This document shows, in pieces, positions 21,555 to 32,144 of a stretch of 64,000 nucleotides of DNA. How positions within the stretch are numbered: position 1 is the stretch's first letter; the number at the start of each line of letters is the position of its first letter. The notes below the pieces were generated by a model that saw only the letters and a program-made list of their open reading frames with translations, had not been told where the DNA came from and searched no databases. The stretch spans positions 71,920,001 through 71,984,000 of the forward strand of contig OZ231127.1 in the NCBI GenBank assembly GCA_965153355.1. The letters run 5' to 3'. A program made the translations under genes and the position numbers. Origin of the DNA: Flaccisagitta enflata. Taxonomy: Eukaryota > Chaetognatha > Sagittoidea > Aphragmophora.

Positions 21555-21778
21555 TACTTTCAAATGGCGCCAACCAAGTCTTTATGATCATTAGTTTTGG
21601 CGTTATGAATTTTTTAATCTTTTTAATTTTTTTGCATTTTTGAAAAAAATCAATATTTTTTATTGATCCTAATTAAGCTAATTTTTAAGCCATATGTAAC
21701 AATATAAAAAGAAAAAAATGTTAGGCAAATTGACTCCAACTTTTATGACGCTAGCTTCAATATTTCAATCAGCTTGAG

Positions 21779-21781
21779 AGA

Positions 21782-21868
<87 letters not shown>

Positions 21869-21884
21869 CAGAGAGAGAGAGAGA

Positions 21885-21933
<49 letters not shown>

Positions 21934-21970
21934 AAGACCAAGAGGAAAAAGAGACACAGAGAGACAGAGA
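21779..21970. repeat. (GA)n-(CA)n compound microsatellite
   Basis: About 110 bp of GA followed by about 40 bp of CA (21887-21931), with GAGACA transitions. Confidence 0.95.
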
Positions 21971-22467
21971 TTGAATAACCATAACAAGGGAAGCGCCTGA
22001 AAGCTAAATTATTCCAGGGGCCTGATGTCTAAAAATGATTTTGGCATGACTTCTAAAAAAGATGTTTAGATATGAGGCCAATTTAGAACTAAAAGTATTG
22101 GCGCCTAACAACTAAAAAGTAAGCGCCTAATGTCTAAAAAGAGGAAGGCAATGAGAAACATATGAAAAACAGATAACAGAAACAGATATGAGAAACAGAT
22201 ATGAGGAACAGAGATGGATCGATTGATCAACCAAGGGAGCAACAGACAAGCAAGAGGACAAAGCCTTTGATAGTCACTGGTGCGCAATAGAAAACACATA
22301 CAAAATCAGAAAGGGCAGTAGATGGTAGAGCATGCACAAGCAATGATAGATTTAAATAAAGTTCATTTGCAAATTATTGTTTATTGATATATTTGAGAAC
22401 TGTTGTGCACCTGCTATTAAGGCTTGCTTGCCTACAATGTATACTAGTTGCTATTCTTCAAGAGTTT
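21971..22467. other. Non-coding stretch with short purine-rich repeats
   Basis: Irregular words such as GCGCCTAA...CTAAAAA and GAAACAGATATGAG. No gene recognised. Confidence 0.4.
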
Positions 22468-22676
22468 TTTTGGGCATGTGCTACCCAACTCTATGACATC
22501 TATATCAGTTAGTTGGCTGGTCTGTTGGTTGATTGGAAGGTCCATTTGCATTAATTTTTTTTTGCGTTTATGGGCGGTTTTTGCGTTACTGCTCCTGCTA
22601 AATTGCTTAAAAAGCCTTTTTATCATTGCCCCTGCCAACCTGCACGCAACTTTGGTAGCCGTGTATACGGCTTTGT
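22468..22676 (-). mobile_element. F1-family HINE, diverged
   Basis: Decayed hairpin (GGGCATGTGCTACCCAACTC), GGTCTGTTGGTTGATTGG tract, TTTGCGTTACTGCTCCTGC, GCCCCTGCC, TGCACGCAACTTTGGTAGCC and GTGTATACGGCTTTG. Confidence 0.65.
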
Positions 22677-23167
22677 AAGGGCAGCTTCACTAAAAGGCAT
22701 GAATTTGCATAGTCCTGTGGTGAAGTCCAACTGTACTGTATATTTGAAGTATGATATCAGCAAATAAAAAATGTGTAAAAAGAAGAAGAGTTGATTCGTG
22801 TATTGTTTTAAATGTGGCTTTAGACCTTTGTTCCCTTTTATCTTTATCCAGGGGTGTATATCATTGAGTCGCTTTTGAATTTTCCCCCTGGCATTAATTT
22901 CCTTCCCTGCGACGCGTTGCGTCGCATTTTTATACCTATGATTTTCTTCCCCATATAGCAATAAAACAATGTAGTTAAGGTTTAAATAGTGTTAAATTGT
23001 GTTTTATGATTTGGTACTGTTATATTTTCCCCAAAATTCCTTTTTTTTTCTTTTTTTTCCCCTTTGATTTCCTTCCCCATCTCCACACCCTTTGATTTTT
23101 TCCCCCTCCCATGGGGGGGGGGAAACTCAGTGATATACAGGCCTTTCTTTCTCTTCCCTCTTTTTTT
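22677..23167. other. Non-coding, pyrimidine-rich at the right end
   Basis: No gene. Sequence 23040-23160 is T/C-rich with a GGGGGGGG run. Confidence 0.45.
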
Positions 23168-23368
23168 AGTCGTGCTACGCGACTCTACAACCCGCTTTGT
23201 CCATCCGTCCGTCGGTCCGTCGGTCGGTCCGTCCGTCCGTCACACTTTACTTTTTTTGGGTTTTTGCGGTCTTTGGCCTTACTGCTCCTGCCCAAATGAT
23301 GGAGTGGCCTTAAATATGGCCCCTGCCCACCCGCACGCAACTTCGGTAGCCGTGTATCCAGCCTTGTT
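23168..23368 (-). mobile_element. F1-family HINE, near-consensus copy
   Basis: AGTCGTGCTACGCGACT hairpin, CTACAACCCGCTTTGTC, (CCGT/CGGT)n, CACACTTTACTTTTTTT, TTTGCGGTCTTTGGCC, ATGATGGAGTGGCC, GGCCCCTGCCCACCCG, CACGCAACTTCGGTAGCC, GTGTATCCAGCCTTGTT. At 201 bp it is a good reference for the family. Confidence 0.85.
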
Positions 23369-23602
23369 TAGAACTAAGGCCAATCACTGATAAAAATTTT
23401 AGAAGTTAGACCACTTTTTCTGACAATATCTTTAGACATAAAGTCTTTCAAAATTGGCCGCAAAGCTAAAAAAATATTTTAGCTCTGGGGCCAATCTGTA
23501 TGGACAAAATTTTAGCTGTTGAGCGCTTTAGCTGTGGGGAGATTCACCCACAATAACAGACAAGCAATCAACCAAATGTCATGAGATGCTCACACTGCAG
23601 AA

Positions 23603-24717
23603 CATGCACATCAGACATTCTGTTATGCCCCCATATTCATAGGGGAAGGCCGGCTTGCGATTAAATTGGTACTTTATTGTATCAAAAAGCAATTTCAGGT
23701 CTTGTTAAGGATTTTCTACCTTCCCTGGAGTAACAGTTTTGGTTTTACTATCATGTGTAATAGGTGGTTGTTGGGAAAATGTCCAATTTTGGTCACTTTG
23801 GCCTCAAATTTAGGCCACTTCGCCTTTAAAATCGAACCTAAAATCCATGAGATTATTAAACTAGAGCTCAAGAGCTAACCAGTGGTGCAATCCGCATGTT
23901 TTTATCTTTATTTGTTTAGATTTGAGAGAGTTTTAAAGATGGGGCTTGAGAGGGTTTTTTTGCAGCATGAAATCTGGGGTTAATTTGGACATTTTTCATT
24001 TTCACTATATCATGCTTTGGATGGACCAATCTTTAAAAATTGGTTACCAAATTAAGAGTTTTTGATGCTCTAACTGGTTCTGGAAAAATTTTGATCGATA
24101 TGGCCTCAAAAAAAATTTATTTACTCTCAAAGCAGGTGAAAAAAGTCAAATTTTCATGTCATTTAGGTTGTTTTTCATTGAAAAATTAAGCCACTTACAA
24201 ACTGAAAATTGACTTAAAATCCATGAGCAAATCAAACTACAGCTCAAGAGCTAATCAGTGGTGCAATCGGCATGTCTATTTGCTTCTGAATTTGGATTTT
24301 ACAAAACTTCAAAGATACAAGGGTATGGTGAAATGATGATTTTTCATTATTTTAGTCACTTTTAGCTCTAAATTTGGCCATTTTGCCTTTGAAATCGAAG
24401 GTAAAATCCATGAGATTATTAAACTAGAGCTCAAAGGCTAACTAGTGGTGCAATCCGCGTGTTTCCATCTTTTTTTGTAAAGATTTGAGAGGGTTTTAAA
24501 GATGGGGCTCATGAGAGCTTTTTTGCAACACAAAATGTGGGGAAAATTGGACATTTCTCACGTTTTTCACTGTATCTCAACTTTGCATCAACCAATTTTT
24601 AAAAAATTGGTGACCAAATTGAAGATTTTTTGATGCTCTAGCTTATCCTTGAAAAAAATTTGATCAATTTGGCCTCCAAAAAATTTTATTGACTCTCAAA
24701 GCAGGTGTAAAAAGTCG
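23603..24717. repeat. Large inverted repeat 2, left arm
   Basis: Mirrored at 26143-27256: the arm starts ATGCACATCAGACATTCTG and ends AGCAGGTGTAAAAAGTCG. Inside, a block containing CTAGAGCTCAAGAGCTAAC, CAGTGGTGCAATCCGCATG and TTTAAAGATGGGGCT recurs at about 270-550-bp intervals (23860, 24230, 24420), so each arm is itself internally repetitive. A weaker relative is in the spacer at 25000-25150. No gene. Confidence 0.8.
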
Positions 24718-24747
24718 AATTCTACTGTTATATAGAAAATTTTGGTT

Positions 24748-24982
24748 TTACCGATGCTGGGTACACAGCCATTAGGCAGTTGCTTGCGGGTAGGCAGGGT
24801 CAGAATGAAGATGGGCAGGGGCAGTCATACAGATGGTCAGGGGCTGTATACTGAATGAGCAGGGGCTATGATACTCAGAAATCACTGTTTTGGCCAATTT
24901 CTGATCATCCAAAATCTTGTGTAACGGACCTTCCTTTGTATCTTCCTTCTGACGGACAGACACCCTCTTTTGGAGTCACTAA
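24748..24982 (+). mobile_element. F8-type HINE-like element
   Basis: Starts GCTGGGTACACAGCCATTAG and GCGGGTAGGCAGGG, with several GGGCAGGGGC words, and ends GACGGACAGACACCC, TCTTTTGGAGTCACTAAGG. Shares organisation with 58487-58690. Its AACAAGG tip is decayed and the hairpin is weak. Confidence 0.5.
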
Positions 24983-25278
24983 GGAAATGACTAAAAATGA
25001 GCTCACCTCCAGTCTCAAATTTGACTCAAAATTCATGAGCTAACCAGTTTTGCAATCAGCATGTCTGCATATTTTTGCCTTTAGATTTGACAAAACTTCA
25101 AAGATTTAAGTCATGGCGAATTGATCATCTGTTGTTGTTTTGGTCACTTTTGGCTCAAGATAAGGCAAGTAAATCGCGACAAAGAATAAAACAAATGCAA
25201 CAAAAAATACAGGACCAACATGAGAAAACAGGAACGTACAAACAAAGTTGTAAAGCGCCAATGTTATGAATGAATCTA

Positions 25279-25379
25279 TTAATAAGACAAGACATGGATT
25301 TATGGGATTCACACACATGTACTTTTACCATTAAAGTACATGTGTGTGAATCCCATAAATCGATGTCTTGTCTTATTAA
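25279..25379. repeat. Near-perfect palindrome (47-bp arms, 7-bp loop)
   Basis: Arms starting TTAATAAGACAAGACAT with a single mismatch (25296 against 25362). ATGAATGAATCTATT occurs on both sides (about 25265 and 25416), which may be a duplicated flank. It lies in the spacer of inverted repeat 2 and could be a small foldback MITE. Confidence 0.85.
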
Positions 25380-25606
25380 TGCGATTTACCATACATATGA
25401 TGTCTCTCCGCACTCATGAATGAATCTATTTGAGCTCCTCAATATAGATATATTCGATTTCGAATCTGTAAGCCTCACTTTGTAAAAGTATATTTGTATA
25501 TTTCTTGAAGAACATTGAAAAGCGGGAAGCTCAATTACACATTGTCATTAACATAAGCTTGACAAATAGGTGATTGATAATGGCTGTGTCCCAGCCTAGT
25601 TGAATA

Positions 25607-25753
25607 AAAAAGGCTGGATACAAGGCACGGCAGTCACAGACAGTTGGGCAGGGGCAGTAACACAGGAACTGTTCAAAAATTTTGCGAACCTACTGACGGA
25701 CCGACGGACCGACGGACCAACATGGCAAGGTGTAGAGTTGCACATCCGCGAAT
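25607..25753 (+). mobile_element. F1/F7-like HINE, short copy
   Basis: AAAAAGGCTGGATACAAGG, GGCAGTCACAGACAGTTGGG, CAGGGGCAGTAAC, (GACGGACC)n, GGCAAGGTGTAGAGTTGCAC and ATCCGCGAATAAAAA. 147 bp. Confidence 0.65.
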
Positions 25754-26142
25754 AAAAATCGCCTGAATGGCATTAGGTAAAACTTCAAACAAAGGCATAA
25801 TTTCATGCGTCAATCCATCTTTTTTTCTGATATATTTCTGAATAGCATTTTTTTCTAATTTTAAAGAAATAAGGAAATATTTATGATATTTTTGTAAAAA
25901 GAATCATTGAATCAATTAAGTAAAGAACATGGGAACAAATGTCGGTAAAAAAAGTTTTGTAGAAGAATTTAGGTTTTTTTTTCAATTTACACAATTTAAT
26001 CTTATGTCTTCAGAATATGTCTTAATATGTTTAAAAAAAAATAGTAAAATTCACTATTTAGATTCTACAATCAATTATATGAAATTGTTCATCTTCACTG
26101 AAGATCAAATTTTGTCTTTGTAAGCACTTTGACATGAAACTC

Positions 26143-27256
26143 GACTTTTTACACCTGCTTTGAGAGTCAATAAAATTTTTTGGAGGCCAAATTGATCAAA
26201 ATTTTTTCAAGGATAAGCTAGAGCATCAAAAAATCTTCAATTTGGTCACCAATTTTTTAAAAATCGGTCGATGCAAAGTTGAGATATAGTGAAAAACGTG
26301 AGAAATGTCCAATTTTCCCCACATTTTGTTTTGCAAAAAAGCTCTCATGAGCCCCATCTTTAAAACCCTCTCAAATCTTTACAAAAAAAGATGGAAACAC
26401 GCGGATTGCACCACTAGTTAGCCTTTGAGCTCTAGTTTAATAATCTCATAGATTTTACCTTCGATTTCAAAGGCAAAATGGCCAAATTTAGAGCTAAATG
26501 TGACTAAAATAATGAAAAATCATCATTTCACCATACCCTTGTATCTTTGAAGTTTTGTAAAATCCAAATTCAGAAGCAAATAGACATGCCGATTGCACCA
26601 CTGATTAGCTCTTGAGCTGTAGTTTGATTTGCTCATGGATTTTAAGTCAATTTTCAGTTTGTAAGTGGCTTAATTTTTCAATAAAAAACAACCTAAATGA
26701 CATGAAAATTTGACTTTTTTCACCTGCTTTGAGAGTAAATAAATTTTTTTTGAGGCCATATCGATCAAAATTGTTTCCAGAACCAGTTAGAGCATCAAAA
26801 ACTCTTCAATTTGGTCACCAATTTTTTAAAGATTGGTCCATCCAAAGCCGCGATATAGTGAAAAACGTGAAAAATGTCCAAATTAACCCCAGATTTCATG
26901 CTGCAAAAAAACCCTCTCAAGCCCCATCTTTAAAACTCTCTCAAATCTAAACGAATAAAGATAAAAACATGCGGATTGCACCACTGGTTAGCTCTTGAGC
27001 TCTAGTTTAATAATCTCATGAATTTTAGGTTCAATTTTAAAGGCGAAGTGGCCTAAATTTGAGGCCAAAGTGACCAAAATTGGATATTTTCCCAACAACC
27101 ACCTATTACACATGATAGTAAAACCAAAACCGTTACTCCAGGGAAGGTAGAAAATCCTTAACAAGACCTGAAATTGCTTTTTGATACAATAAAGTACCAA
27201 TTTAATCGCGAGCCGGCCTTCCCCTATGTATATGGGGGCATAACAGAATGTCTGAT
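26143..27256. repeat. Large inverted repeat 2, right arm
   Basis: Inverse complement of 23603-24717, ending ...AGAATGTCTGATGCACATGCA. It abuts an exon-like fragment at 27268. Confidence 0.8.
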
Positions 27257-27267
27257 GCACATGCACA

Positions 27268-27310
27268 TTTACGACTTTTTTCCAGTTGGCGAAAGCCGCC
27301 TTTATTGGTA
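27268..27310 (+). pseudogene. Fragment of the 12.4-kb exon with its acceptor
   Basis: TTTACGACTTTTTTCCAG followed by TTGGCGAAAGCCGCCTTTAT matches the 5' boundary of the minus-strand block ending at 12639. Coding (LAKAAFIG) stops after about eight codons at TGA, so only the exon start survives. The acceptor AG is intact here and disrupted at 12.6 kb. Confidence 0.45.
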
Positions 27311-27329
27311 TCTGAGTGGTCAAGAACAA

Positions 27330-28416
27330 AATATAATCTTTCTAGGTAAGGAAAACACAAAATTTAGATTTTTTGTGCATTAATGTCATTTTTTGTCATT
27401 TTTGCACATTTTTGCTACATTTATGGAGGCTGAGGCACTTGTGGGGGCATCTGGAATGCTACCTGTAGAGCATGGGGGCTTCATCTAACTGAACCCCAAC
27501 TAAAACTCCACAGTTAGTACTTTCTTGAACCATAGGCTATGCATGGAACATGACCAAGTGGTGAATGCCAAACAGTTAGAAAAGTCATTTTTTGCTGTAC
27601 TTTTTGAGACTACAGTAGCACCATTTCCGAATGAAAATGGACCAAATTCATGAGCTTCTGAACGCTTATGGAATGCTCTTTTGAAAAACATCGACTAAAA
27701 ATATTTTCCCCAATTGTTTAAACAATATCAGCCTTCAAAGTTAAAATGGTTGATACCCCAAAATTGACAAAAACCAACAGGGCTGTTATTTGGCATTTTT
27801 CTCCCATGATTCCAATTACATTTGGTATTTTGGCTAAAATCATCAAGTCGCATCATTTTTTGACCAAAGAAATCAACATTTTGAATTTCTGTCATTTTTT
27901 ACAACCACCTCCATCACGACCTCAATTTTGGCCAATTTGACCCCCTTGCCCCCACCCCATGGAGTACCCCCCCTGCCCACCCACCCCACCACCTTCCTTG
28001 ATGTCTTTCTTACCTAACAAGCCTAAGACTGATGATTTTTGGCAAAATTTTGACCATTTTTGCAATATTCCAATTTTGAGGGTTGTACATCATAAACACC
28101 TCTTTTTGGCCTTGACAGGCCAACTTTGAAAAAGTGGTGAGGTCTGAGGACTCAGAGAAAATCCCGGCTGATGATTTATTTGTGTCATACAAACCTCATA
28201 ACGTGTTGAAACTTTCTGCACAGGCGTTTTTTGCATTTTTGGGAAATCCTGAACACGCCAGGCCACCAACCCCCATCCAAACCCCACAGACAAGCATCTG
28301 CTCATTTCTTCACTTATTGACTCGATCACCAAAAATTGACAGACGGACGGACCAAGGGATCAACCAATGGATTGACGGATGGAGAGAGCCTCCTATAGAG
28401 TCGCTAGTCCGCGGTT
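27330..28416. mobile_element. Third relative of the tandem unit, with a HINE hairpin end
   Basis: 27340-28290 is a diverged inverse copy of the left part of the tandem unit and of the sequence before it (15110-16000). It is followed by a plus-oriented tract of ACAGACGGACGGACC and the terminus GAGTCGCTAGTCCGCGGTT with host AAAAA. It probably represents another cargo-bearing F7-like element. Confidence 0.55.
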
Positions 28417-28583
28417 AAAAACACATTTTAACCTGTTATTAAAGTGTAAAGGAAAGCGGCCTGATAAAGAAAATAGTGGAATTCTGAACCTTATAGTCTA
28501 TTGATAATAAAAGTGATGCGCCTTGAAGTAATGCGTCTTGAAACTAGTCACTGAGGGGACAAAAGGCCCTCTTCCATATTTTC

Positions 28584-28980
28584 AGTTACGTGCACCGACG
28601 CTACAACCTGCTTTGTCCATCCACCCATCTGTCAGTTTGTCCATTAAACTTTACTTTTTAGTCGCGTGCACGCGACTCTACAACCTGCTTTGTTGGTTTG
28701 TCGGTCCGTCCGTCCGTTGGTCCGTCCGTTGGTCCGTCCGTCCGTCCGTCCATCCGTCACACTTTACTTTTTTTTAGTTTTTGCGGTCTTCGGCCTCACT
28801 GCTTCTGCCCAAATGATGGAGTGGCCTCAAATATGGCCCCTGCCCACCCGCATGCGACTTGGGTAGCCGTGTACCCGGCCTTGTTTTCTATCATTTCAAG
28901 TCGGTTTTAGTCATTTTAGGTCATTTTAAGTCATAATTAGTAATTTTAATGATTTTAAGTCATCAAGTATACTATCTTGG
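28584..28980 (-). mobile_element. F4-family HINE interrupted by an F1 copy
   Basis: Hairpin end AGTTACGTGCACCGACGCT, CTACAACCTGCTTTGTCC and AAACTTTACTTTTT up to 28659. After the F1 insertion come AGTCATTTTAGGTCATTTTA 10-bp repeats (28890-28975). The AACAAGG end is missing. Confidence 0.65.
28660..28885 (-). mobile_element. F1-family HINE, near-consensus, nested in F4
   Basis: Perfect 18-bp palindrome AGTCGCGTGCACGCGACT, long (CCGTCCGTTGGT)n tract, CACACTTTACTTTTTTTT, GGCCCCTGCCCACCCG, CATGCGACTTGGGTAGCC and CCCGGCCTTGTT. It sits in the T-run of the older F4 copy (CTTTTT/TTCTA), which dates it as younger. Confidence 0.85.
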
Positions 28981-29269
28981 AAAAAATAAAAGTCCAAGCT
29001 GGATAAAGGAATGATTATATTTCAAATTTGATCAAATGATGATTATTTTTGTAAGCCCAGTATTTAGAATATCCTTTTTAGAGTTTAGAAACCGCTTGGA
29101 TTTGTATAAGGACATGCCTTGGTATAGAGTATCTAGCTATTTTGAAGCAAAATGCCTCCACACAATCTTTAACAATGTCTAACAATCAACGGTCCTGCTC
29201 TTTTTGATATAGAATCCAAACAAATAGAGCTGTCCCTACTTGGCAGCAATAAATAGCCCTGATTAGTAA

Positions 29270-29880
29270 CCAAAGTTCAGGCCCTAATTTAGAGTGTGCC
29301 TGCGTACCCGTTGCACTCTGTTTTATTGCCAGGCAATCTGTTTTTGATGATGGCATGCCCTGCTGGCACTCTCTCATTACATCAGGCTGCCTAAATTTCA
29401 TAAAGATTGACATTTTTCTTTTGATTGCTTAAAGAACAATCATCAATTTATCAATTCTTTGACATGTCCATCCATCCATTCACGCATTCATTCATTCATT
29501 CATTCATTCATTTATTCACTATTTCCATTCACTCATGCATTGACTTTCCACTTATCCTTTCTTCATTTTTTGAAAATGAAATCAAATTTCATTTTTTCAT
29601 TTAAAAATCTCAAAATATTTCTGAAATGAGAGCTCAATACTGGATCTTGAATTCTGTTAAAAAGCATTGATTTGTTCATTTATTAATTGATTCGTTTGTT
29701 CATATATTCACTTACAAAAGTTTAAAAATTCTTAAACCAGCTAATAAAACAAGAAGAAAATTATCAAAGTTTGACTAATTTTGCATTTTGCGTTCATTCT
29801 TTGCTGAATGTATGCACATATCCTAGTGGAATCGCTTTAATTATGTTTGTTAGTACTTTATATGATAGAATCAAGGGCAA
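29270..29880. repeat. Dispersed repeat R-H, copy without F4
   Basis: TTCAGGCCCTAATTTAGAG...TGGCACTCTCTCATTACA...ATAAAGATTGACATTTTT and an (ATTC)n tract (29460-29525), then TTTGCTGAATG...GGAATCGCTTTAATTA. The same succession is at 32145-33130 with an F4 inserted, so this copy gives the empty site (29417/29418). Confidence 0.75.
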
Positions 29881-29884
29881 ATAG

Positions 29885-30011
29885 AACAAGCCCAACAGGC
29901 CAACGGTTGTGTGCTCCGTTACACACAACTACACAAATTCACACTACACAACTTCATACTACATAACTACATATTACATAACTACATACTATATACTACA
30001 ACTTCATACTA
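29885..30011 (+). mobile_element. F3-family HINE, AACAAG end and ACTACATA minisatellite
   Basis: AACAAGCCCAACAGGCCAAC, GGTTGTGTGC, then CATACTACATAACT-type repeats. The pogo-like MITE at 30012 interrupts it and no hairpin end follows. Confidence 0.6.
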
Positions 30012-30286
30012 CAGTAGAACCCTGCCTCATCGGTCCCATTGGGACTGAAGTTTTTTCACCTTTATCTCAGGATAACCTCTAGAGGTTAAATCACATTAAC
30101 AAGGCCGGATAAACGGCCAATACCAGTCGCGGACGGGTCGGCAGGGGCGGAAATGGGCGTTTTGACACATTCCAACTCGATCACCATGACCAACGGATGG
30201 ACCAACAGACGGACGGACAAAGCCTCTTATAGAGTCGCTTGTCCGCAACTAAAAACTACCATTTGGGACCTTAAGGCTGGTGTCAC
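30012..30286. mobile_element. pogo-like MITE split by an F7 HINE
   Basis: CAGTAGAACCCTGCCTCATC matches the inverse of the 67-243 element. The match resumes at 30251 (ACTACCATTTGGGACC) after the F7 insertion and then stops, so the right end is lost. Confidence 0.7.
30098..30250 (+). mobile_element. F7-family HINE, complete
   Basis: AACAAGGCCGGATAAACGGC, subterminal CCAGTCGCGGACGGG, GGCAGGGGCGGAAATG, (GACGGACC)n, AAAGCCTCTTATAGAGTCGC and the hairpin arm TTGTCCGCAACT. 153 bp. Comparison with the intact MITE at 67-243 gives a clean insertion with no target duplication. Confidence 0.8.
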
Positions 30287-31236
30287 ATTAAGGGGAGCGC
30301 AGACAGAGTGAAATTTGTCAATTTTAGATGTTTTAAAATTGAACAAAACTGTACATCACCATTTAACTGACCTATTATTGTATATGAATCCATACTTGAA
30401 TTTTCTTATTCAAGCTCATTTTGTATACAAATTAGGCCTAAAACGACATCATTATCAACTTTTTTACTAATATATTTAGCTAAATACAATAAGGCAATCA
30501 GTATGAGAGCAAAATTTTTGATGATGACGTTCAAGCGATCATGTGTGATCATGTGTGATCATGTGTGATCATGTTTTTTTCAAGAAATTTGGGCACCATT
30601 TTTGGCTGGGCTTTTCCCACCAAGCTCGTTTTTATGCCAGTGACAAGGAACCTTTAAAGGAAGCTTCATGCAAAATTTTAACCAGATTGGACAATTATTT
30701 TGAAAGTTATGCCATTTTTTCATGTTTTTTTTTTTTGGTAGACTGGTTGGTCTGGTTGGACTGCTTGACATTTTTTGAGTCACATCATAAATAAGATGAA
30801 GGACCTTCTTGATCTGGGTATCAACCATGCAAAATTTCATTGGGCTAGCTCAATTAGTTAGTGAGATATGCCAATTTGAATTTTAAGAAATTTACTAAAT
30901 CAAGGCACCAAAACATCTGCGCATTTCTGTGAGAAGTGCTGTGTGGAAACAAAGAATTAACTATGACACTTGTTCGGCGAGGGTTACAATTCATTCCTTA
31001 TTTTGGTAGTGATCAACTTTGGAATTTCACTGTGACCAATCGAATTGGAGTTAAGACTTGAAATTTTTGAGGCATGTACAGAATGTCAACCTCTTTCACA
31101 TCATATACATAATTTCAGCATTAAGCATATTACTATGCTGTGACATAGTAAGAATCATATTGTGACAGCTACAACATGGAGCACCTCTGAATTGTAACGC
31201 CTCAAGGAAATGTTGATTTCTCACCAATGGAATAGA
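30287..31236. other. Non-coding stretch
   Basis: A triplicated GATCATGTGT (30538-30570) and AT-rich sequence. No gene or element boundary recognised. Confidence 0.45.
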
Positions 31237-31713
31237 AACAAATCCAACAGGCCAACAGTCGCGTGCTACGTTACACACAATTACACAACTTCATACAACA
31301 AAACTTCATACTACATAATGTCTGTCCCAAAAAAAGTTACATTCTGAACCAATAACGACTGTCCAATAAAAAGTTGACAAAATACCCAAAATACCCAAAA
31401 TACCCAAGAATACCCAAAAATACCCAATAACACCCAAAAATACCCAAAATACCCAAAAACACCTTATAATACCCAAAAATACTCAAAAATACCTAAAAAA
31501 AACCATAAGTATCTGAAAGTACCTTAAAATACCCTAAGTACCTAAAATAACTTAAGTACCCTAAAGCACCCTAATGTACCTTAAAATACCCTGGAGTACC
31601 TTAGAATACCTTAAAAAACCTTAAAAAGTCATAATTTCAAAAACGTGACAGACAGACAGACAGACCGACCTACCGACCGACACAGCAAGGTGTAGAGTTG
31701 CGTGCATGCGACT
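31237..31713 (+). mobile_element. F3-family HINE, complete, with (ACCCAAAAAT)n core
   Basis: AACAAATCCAACAGGCCAAC, AGTCGCGTGC, a short CATACTACATA block, about 240 bp of 10-bp ACCCAAAAAT/ACCTTAAAAT units, (GACAGACC)n, AAGGTGTAGAGTTGCGTGC and ATGCGACT followed by AAAAA. 477 bp, noncoding. Confidence 0.8.
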
Positions 31714-32144
31714 AAAAATCTTTGAAAGTTGGAGGGAATGCCCTTCAACTAGTTGTCAATGCGATGGAAAAAGAAAAATTGCTTAATGTTTGAGTGATGA
31801 TAGGCTAACAAAAAAAATTGTCAACTTACCTCATTTTTAGCAAAAAATGACTGAAAAATGAAGGGGGGGAGTACTATGTTTCAAAGCTATTTATTATCCT
31901 CTTACAGTTTAAATATTGAGTTCAAACTTTCCACACATATCAATGGATTGATAGTGATTGCTTACAAGCTTTGGGATGACCCTGCTTTTGATTAGTTAAA
32001 CTTGCATTTTGCCTGCAGGGACAGAATCGGGACAGGCCAAAATAGGCCCTTCTACCCTTGTTTTGGACCCCATAGGGGCAGTCGGTGTGGCAAAAATTGG
32101 TTTGGTATGGCGCACTACATACTATGTAGTATGTAGTATGTTAT

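Noticed and set aside
21743-21982. Ser/Leu, Arg/Glu and Cys/Val frames over the GA/CA array
   Set aside because: Microsatellite artefacts. The same applies at 611-706, 40071-40186 and 46433-46511.
23168-23368. Canonical Helitron ends (5' TC, 3' CTRR)
   Set aside because: The hairpin end is often followed by AA or GA, giving CTAA/CTGA by eye, but those bases are part of the host A-run and one copy reads CTAT. The other end lacks TC. Helentron-type ends fit better.
31380-31620. CRISPR-like regular direct repeats
   Set aside because: 10-bp units without unique spacers inside a mobile element of a eukaryote: minisatellite, not CRISPR.
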